Both the position numbers and the translations under genes were made by a program. The notes below the pieces were generated by a model. That model saw only the letters and a program-made list of their open reading frames with translations. It had not been told where the DNA came from and searched no databases. 64,000 nucleotides of DNA from Roseovarius sp. Pro17 (lineage in GTDB: Bacteria > Pseudomonadota > Alphaproteobacteria > Rhodobacterales > Rhodobacteraceae), in contig NZ_CP141179.1 in NCBI RefSeq assembly GCF_035599575.1, positions 2,046,001 to 2,110,000 of the forward strand, given 5' to 3'. Each line of letters starts with the position of its first letter. Position 1 is the first letter of the stretch. Below, piece by piece: positions 60,764 through 64,000 of the stretch.

Positions 60764-61300
60764 TTACGCTCCCTTGAATCCGCGCTCTCGGGCGCGAAGC
60801 AATGCTTGGGTTTTCGTTTCGTCGCACCGTGCCGAACCGTTGGTCAGATTGTTCAGACCATACAGTTCCTGCGTGCCTCCAAATTCAGTCAGCGTGACCT
60901 CCTTGGCCTCGCCGGGCTCGAACCGGACAGCGGTGCCAGCAGGAATGTCGAGCCTCAAGCCATAGGCGGCGGCCCGATCAAAATCGAGCGCCTTGTTGGT
61001 TTCGAAGAAATGATAGTGACTGCCGATCTGGACAGGCCGGTCGCCGGTATTGGTGACGGTCAGCATCGCTGTACGGCGGCCCGCATTGATCTCGATCTCG
61101 CCATCGTCGACGCCCAGTTCGCCTGGAAACAAGCGCTCGCCCTTCTCGTTTCCGGGACGGATAGGGTCATGTACGGTGACCAGTTTGGTGCCGTCGGGGA
61201 AAGTGCATTCAACCTGAATCATCGGGATCAGTTCAGGTACACCCGGCATCACGTCGTCGGACGTCAACTCGGGGCATTGCCACAGCCGATTCTCTCGCAA
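60764..61300 (-). pseudogene. ureB: Urease gamma-beta fragment: ureA tail joined to ureB
   Basis: The frame begins with non-urease residues (RENRLWQC). It then reads the C-terminus of the gamma subunit ([17 protein letters not shown], then [15 protein letters not shown]) and passes without a stop into a complete beta subunit ([37 protein letters not shown], then [11 protein letters not shown]). Such gamma-beta fusions occur naturally in some bacteria. The first roughly 70 gamma residues are missing here, so the locus was cut on this side as well. Confidence 0.8.
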
Positions 61301-61513
61301 GCTGTTTTTGGGCTTCTGCGGCCGGTTTGAAGCTCAGCGCGGCGCGAATCGCAACGCATCCTGAGACGGCTCATCCGAGGCCGCGACGGCCTGTCCCGCC
61401 ACGAGGCGGCCTCTGCAATCACGCCAGCACCGGGGGCATGTTGCACGACGACACGGCGAGTGATGTTGACGGGATCGGGCATCTGCTGCACCCTATCGCC
61501 ACAGGAGGACATC

Positions 61514-61705
61514 ATGGATCGCTACGCTGACATTCTCGAGCAGGCCATTTCCGTCTTTGGCTCCAGGGACGCCGCGGAAGAGTGGATGAACCGCCCCGCG
61601 ATTGGCTTAAATCGCCGCAGACCCATAGACCTGATCTGTACATCCGGCGAGGCAGAGGTGGTCGAAACCTACCTGTCGCGGATAGATTACGGTGTCTACT
61701 GTTGA
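61514..61705 (+). CDS. Short MbcA/ParS/Xre antitoxin-type protein
   Basis: A 63-aa protein starting at ATG 61514 after an aggagga ribosome-binding site. It matches only the C-terminal toxin-binding domain of the family: AISVFGSRDAAEEWMNRPAIG, then RRPIDLICTSGEAEVVETYL and the closing RIDYGVYC. The usual N-terminal helix-turn-helix is missing, or was removed with the urease break just upstream. A RES-domain toxin is not found downstream, so it is an orphan or remnant. Confidence 0.75.
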   Translation: MDRYADILEQAISVFGSRDAAEEWMNRPAIGLNRRRPIDLICTSGEAEVVETYLSRIDYGVYC

Positions 61706-61719
61706 TCCGGAATCGAGGT

Positions 61720-61761
61720 GAAGTGGTCCGGCAAAACTGGACAGATTTGCCGGACCACTTC
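61720..61761. repeat. Perfect 16-bp inverted repeat with 10-base loop
   Basis: Arms 61720-61735 (gaagtggtccggcaaa) and 61746-61761 are exact reverse complements around actggacaga. It lies 15 bases after the antitoxin-like gene. No T-run follows, so terminator function is doubtful. The arm sequence resembles ends of IS3-type elements, so two IS ends left face to face is an alternative. Confidence 0.85.
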
Positions 61762-61971
61762 AAACAGCCCTGAACTGCCTTTCAAGATCAGAATAAGCCG
61801 TAGTGCGATATTTGCCAGAGCGGCCATTCAATCTTGCTGCGGCGAAATCGACACAGCAATATCCATGATGAAACAAGCTCACGATGACGTAAGGTAGCGT
61901 GCAGGCAAGAGGCAGCGTTTCTGTGAGACGTAAGTCGGAAGTTTCTCACAGGGTGTAGGTAAACAAAGCAT

Positions 61972-64000
61972 ATGACGACCACTGCAAGGCAAGGACTGAT
62001 CTCGCGTTTCTTTTCCCGAACCGGCGACACCGACCCGGAAGAGAGCGCGGTCGAGGCGCCTACATCGCCGCAACATGAGGCATGGGCCGATAACTCAACC
62101 CGCTCGGTCCATAGCTTAGCCAAAAACGCTCTCAAGGAGCCACATTGCCTAATCGTTACCGGTTATCAGGATTTCCTCTCCTCCCTGACGATTTTGCTCG
62201 AAACATTGGAAGACCTTAACGAACGCCCGCAGGGCAGCATTCGTATCGTCTTCGGCTCCAACACAGAAACACGGCAGGTGTTGGGTGGCGGCGGCCGCTC
62301 GGTCGCCGAAGAAGCACGCCAGCATTTTCTTGGCGCGAGAGGCTTTTCTGTTGTCGATTTGGCCGACCTTCGAGCGGTTCTCGCGATGGATGCCATCGAG
62401 CGCGGCGTTGTCCAATTCCGCGTCTATGATCCGGCTTTGGCCAAAACCATACTGGGGCGGAGGCCAACGACGCTTCACGCCAAGCTCTTTGTGGGCGAGC
62501 AAACGGCGCTCTCGGGAAGCGCAAACTTCTCGATCAACGGTCTGCGCCGCAATCTCGAATTCACTGACGATGCCAATGACTGGCCCGTCCTTGCTATGGC
62601 GCGGCGCACGGCGGCAGAGCAATTCTGGGACATGGGCCGCGACTGGAACGAAACGGCGATGGAAATCCTGCGGTCACTCATCCGGCTCGTCACACCTGAA
62701 GAAGGCGTCGCGCGAGCGGTTCATGAAGCGACCAGCTTCACGCCTTGGAGAGTTGCCGGGAAAACAAGTGCCGGTCGACCGCCGCAACCCTTCCAAGCCG
62801 ATCTTGTCTATGAAGCGGCTGGAACTGTCTATGAGCATGGCTTTGCCTTCGTCGAAGCGCCCACTGGTGCCGGAAAGACCGACATCGGAAAACACCTCGC
62901 TACAGTGCTGCCCGTCAGTCATGGGCAGGCGGTCTTTTCCTGGGGCGAGCGCGCCGATCAGCAGCGGCTTGGCTCGCTCGCCCTGATACCGGCCAGTGTC
63001 TTGAAGAACTGGACAACAAATGCGCCAGCGAACTTCAAGCCTATCAAGCACAGTCATTTGTCACGCCGGGGAAAGGAAGAAGCTGCTGAACTCGAGGAAA
63101 TCAACCGGGCCGTCCGCTCATCGGCGTCAATGATCGTTGATGAAAGTCACCGACTAAGCTCCCGGTATCTCACCCCTTCGGCGCGTTCGCTCGTCTTCGA
63201 GCGCAGCCCGGCGATTTGGACTGCTTGTTTGTCCGCAACTCTCATGGGAAATCAGGGCCTCGACGGCCTGCTCGCCTTCCATGAAAAGCGCGCCTCAATT
63301 TATGTTCCCCCGGTCATAACAGACCAGATCAATCAACACATGGCGAAGGTCCGAGAGCGCGGAGAGCTCATTCACCACCTCGATCAGGTGAATCGTCGGA
63401 TCGAAGCGCAGAGTGTGCAGGACGATTTGTTTGACAGCGCTGACACGCTCAAGAACGAAGTCGAAAACCTCGAAAGCTCAATTGAAACCCGAGGTCTGCA
63501 AATCAGCGCACTCCAGGCAGGCCTGGCAGACGCACTCGCGCCATATGTGGTCCGGCGCCAGCGCGCCTGTATAGGTGAAAGCCCTGATAGAACGACAGGC
63601 GCCTTCGTCTATCCGGCAATCAGAAGCCACCGAGAGGATACGGAACTGAACGAGCAGCAAAGGCAGCTCATCGATCGGATCAAGACGCTGGCCGAGTGCA
63701 TCACCACAGGGATCACCCTCGTTTCGGCCGATCCTCAGCGTGCGGGACAAACCGAGGTAAGGTTCCATGACAAGTCGCGCATCCACATACGGAACTTCCT
63801 CGCGCTATTGCGCGCGTCAGTGACCTTTGCTCGCGAGGAATGGACGCGGGAGCGCGACAGCGACGCCGATCAGAGGGGACGCGCTTCAATCGGCGAGAAC
63901 TTGCGGCGGGCAGAGAAACAGAACACTCGTCAGATACCGGTTCCGGATGGCGCACTGCCGGAAGAACTGAGCACTGAAACTGAAAGCAGCCAAACACCGA
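61972..64000 (+). CDS. PLD nuclease-DEAD/SNF2 helicase fusion, partial at window end
   Basis: The frame from ATG 61972 is open to the last base, giving at least 676 codons. Residues about 90-240 carry a PLD-type half-site: TLHAKLFVGEQTALSGSANF near residue 168, then INGLRRNLEF. This is followed by a helicase core with Walker A EAPTGAGKTDIGKHL (near 300), a DESH Walker B SMIVDESHRLSS (near 390) and motif III-like TACLSATLMGNQG. A long helical, coiled-coil-like insert (LKNEVENLESSIETRGLQI) comes next. The C-terminal helicase lobe lies beyond the window. Full-length relatives of this architecture are about 1000 aa. It is a probable DNA-targeting defence or repair enzyme. The ribosome-binding site is weak. 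Confidence 0.82.
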   Translation, partial: MTTTARQGLISRFFSRTGDTDPEESAVEAPTSPQHEAWADNSTRSVHSLAKNALKEPHCLIVTGYQDFLSSLTILLETLEDLNERPQGSIRIVFGSNTETRQVLGGGGRSVAEEARQHFLGARGFSVVDLADLRAVLAMDAIERGVVQFRVYDPALAKTILGRRPTTLHAKLFVGEQTALSGSANFSINGLRRNLEFTDDANDWPVLAMARRTAAEQFWDMGRDWNETAMEILRSLIRLVTPEEGVARAVHEATSFTPWRVAGKTSAGRPPQPFQADLVYEAAGTVYEHGFAFVEAPTGAGKTDIGKHLATVLPVSHGQAVFSWGERADQQRLGSLALIPASVLKNWTTNAPANFKPIKHSHLSRRGKEEAAELEEINRAVRSSASMIVDESHRLSSRYLTPSARSLVFERSPAIWTACLSATLMGNQGLDGLLAFHEKRASIYVPPVITDQINQHMAKVRERGELIHHLDQVNRRIEAQSVQDDLFDSADTLKNEVENLESSIETRGLQISALQAGLADALAPYVVRRQRACIGESPDRTTGAFVYPAIRSHREDTELNEQQRQLIDRIKTLAECITTGITLVSADPQRAGQTEVRFHDKSRIHIRNFLALLRASVTFAREEWTRERDSDADQRGRASIGENLRRAEKQNTRQIPVPDGALPEELSTETESSQTP

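Overview
The window is GC-rich DNA of an alphaproteobacterium, most likely a marine Rhodobacteraceae (Roseobacter group). The reasons are an organosulfonate gene cluster with HpsN-, CuyA- and UPF0324-type proteins, a Rhodobacteraceae-like codon style, and many Rhodobacteraceae-type insertion-sequence remnants. Family assignments rest on reading protein motifs; no database search was run.

Layout. 1-7624 (+) is an intact catabolic operon: the C-terminus of a GcvT-fused FAD oxidoreductase, a GlxA-type regulator, a CuyA-like PLP lyase, a DegT-type aminotransferase, an Asp/Glu-type racemase, an HpsN-like dehydrogenase and a UPF0324 exporter. Together they look like a route that feeds on C3 sulfonates (dihydroxypropanesulfonate, cysteate) and expels the released sulfite or sulfate. 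8689-11411 is a small RiPP-like locus: a secreted Cys-rich protein, a Nif11-type leader peptide with a Ser/Cys-containing tail, and a LanM-type dehydratase that lacks the LanC cyclase domain.

11851-21107 is mobile DNA: an IS1182-like element broken by a hairpin-bearing insertion, then a Tn7/Tn5053-like transposition module. In it tnsA-tniA-tniB lie on the minus strand and converge on a tniQ carrying two in-frame stops. Between them is a conspicuous inverted and direct repeat array. 21292-22482 holds a tryptophan attenuator (leaderless WW leader peptide plus alternative hairpins) controlling a TrpRS gene. 22512-29600 is an accessory block with two paralogous metallophosphoesterases, an AAA ATPase, MbcA/Xre-like and Phd-like proteins, CcdAB and a damaged Fic gene with a perfect 114-bp tandem duplication.

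30868-44901 is the most interesting region. A frameshifted WYL regulator is followed by a phosphatase-ADP-ribosylglycohydrolase fusion and then a tightly overlapping five-gene operon: AddB-like nuclease, AddA-like helicase-nuclease, unknown protein, two-motif PLD nuclease and SNF2-type helicase. It has the composition of a nucleic-acid-targeting defence system but matches no system I can name. 44905-54443 is mostly decayed IS material (IS630, IS91, IS1182, IS110), with a periplasmic molybdoenzyme/cytochrome b pair, a DUF3047 protein, a Met/Asp-repeat HdeA-like protein and a MarR/YkgB pair.

54514-59757 is an aldehyde dehydrogenase, zinc alcohol dehydrogenase and NCS1 permease operon with a LysR regulator. 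59800-61300 is a urease scar (ureA'-ureB plus ureC'). The window ends in a second PLD-helicase protein (61972 to the edge), beside an MbcA/ParS-type antitoxin-like gene.
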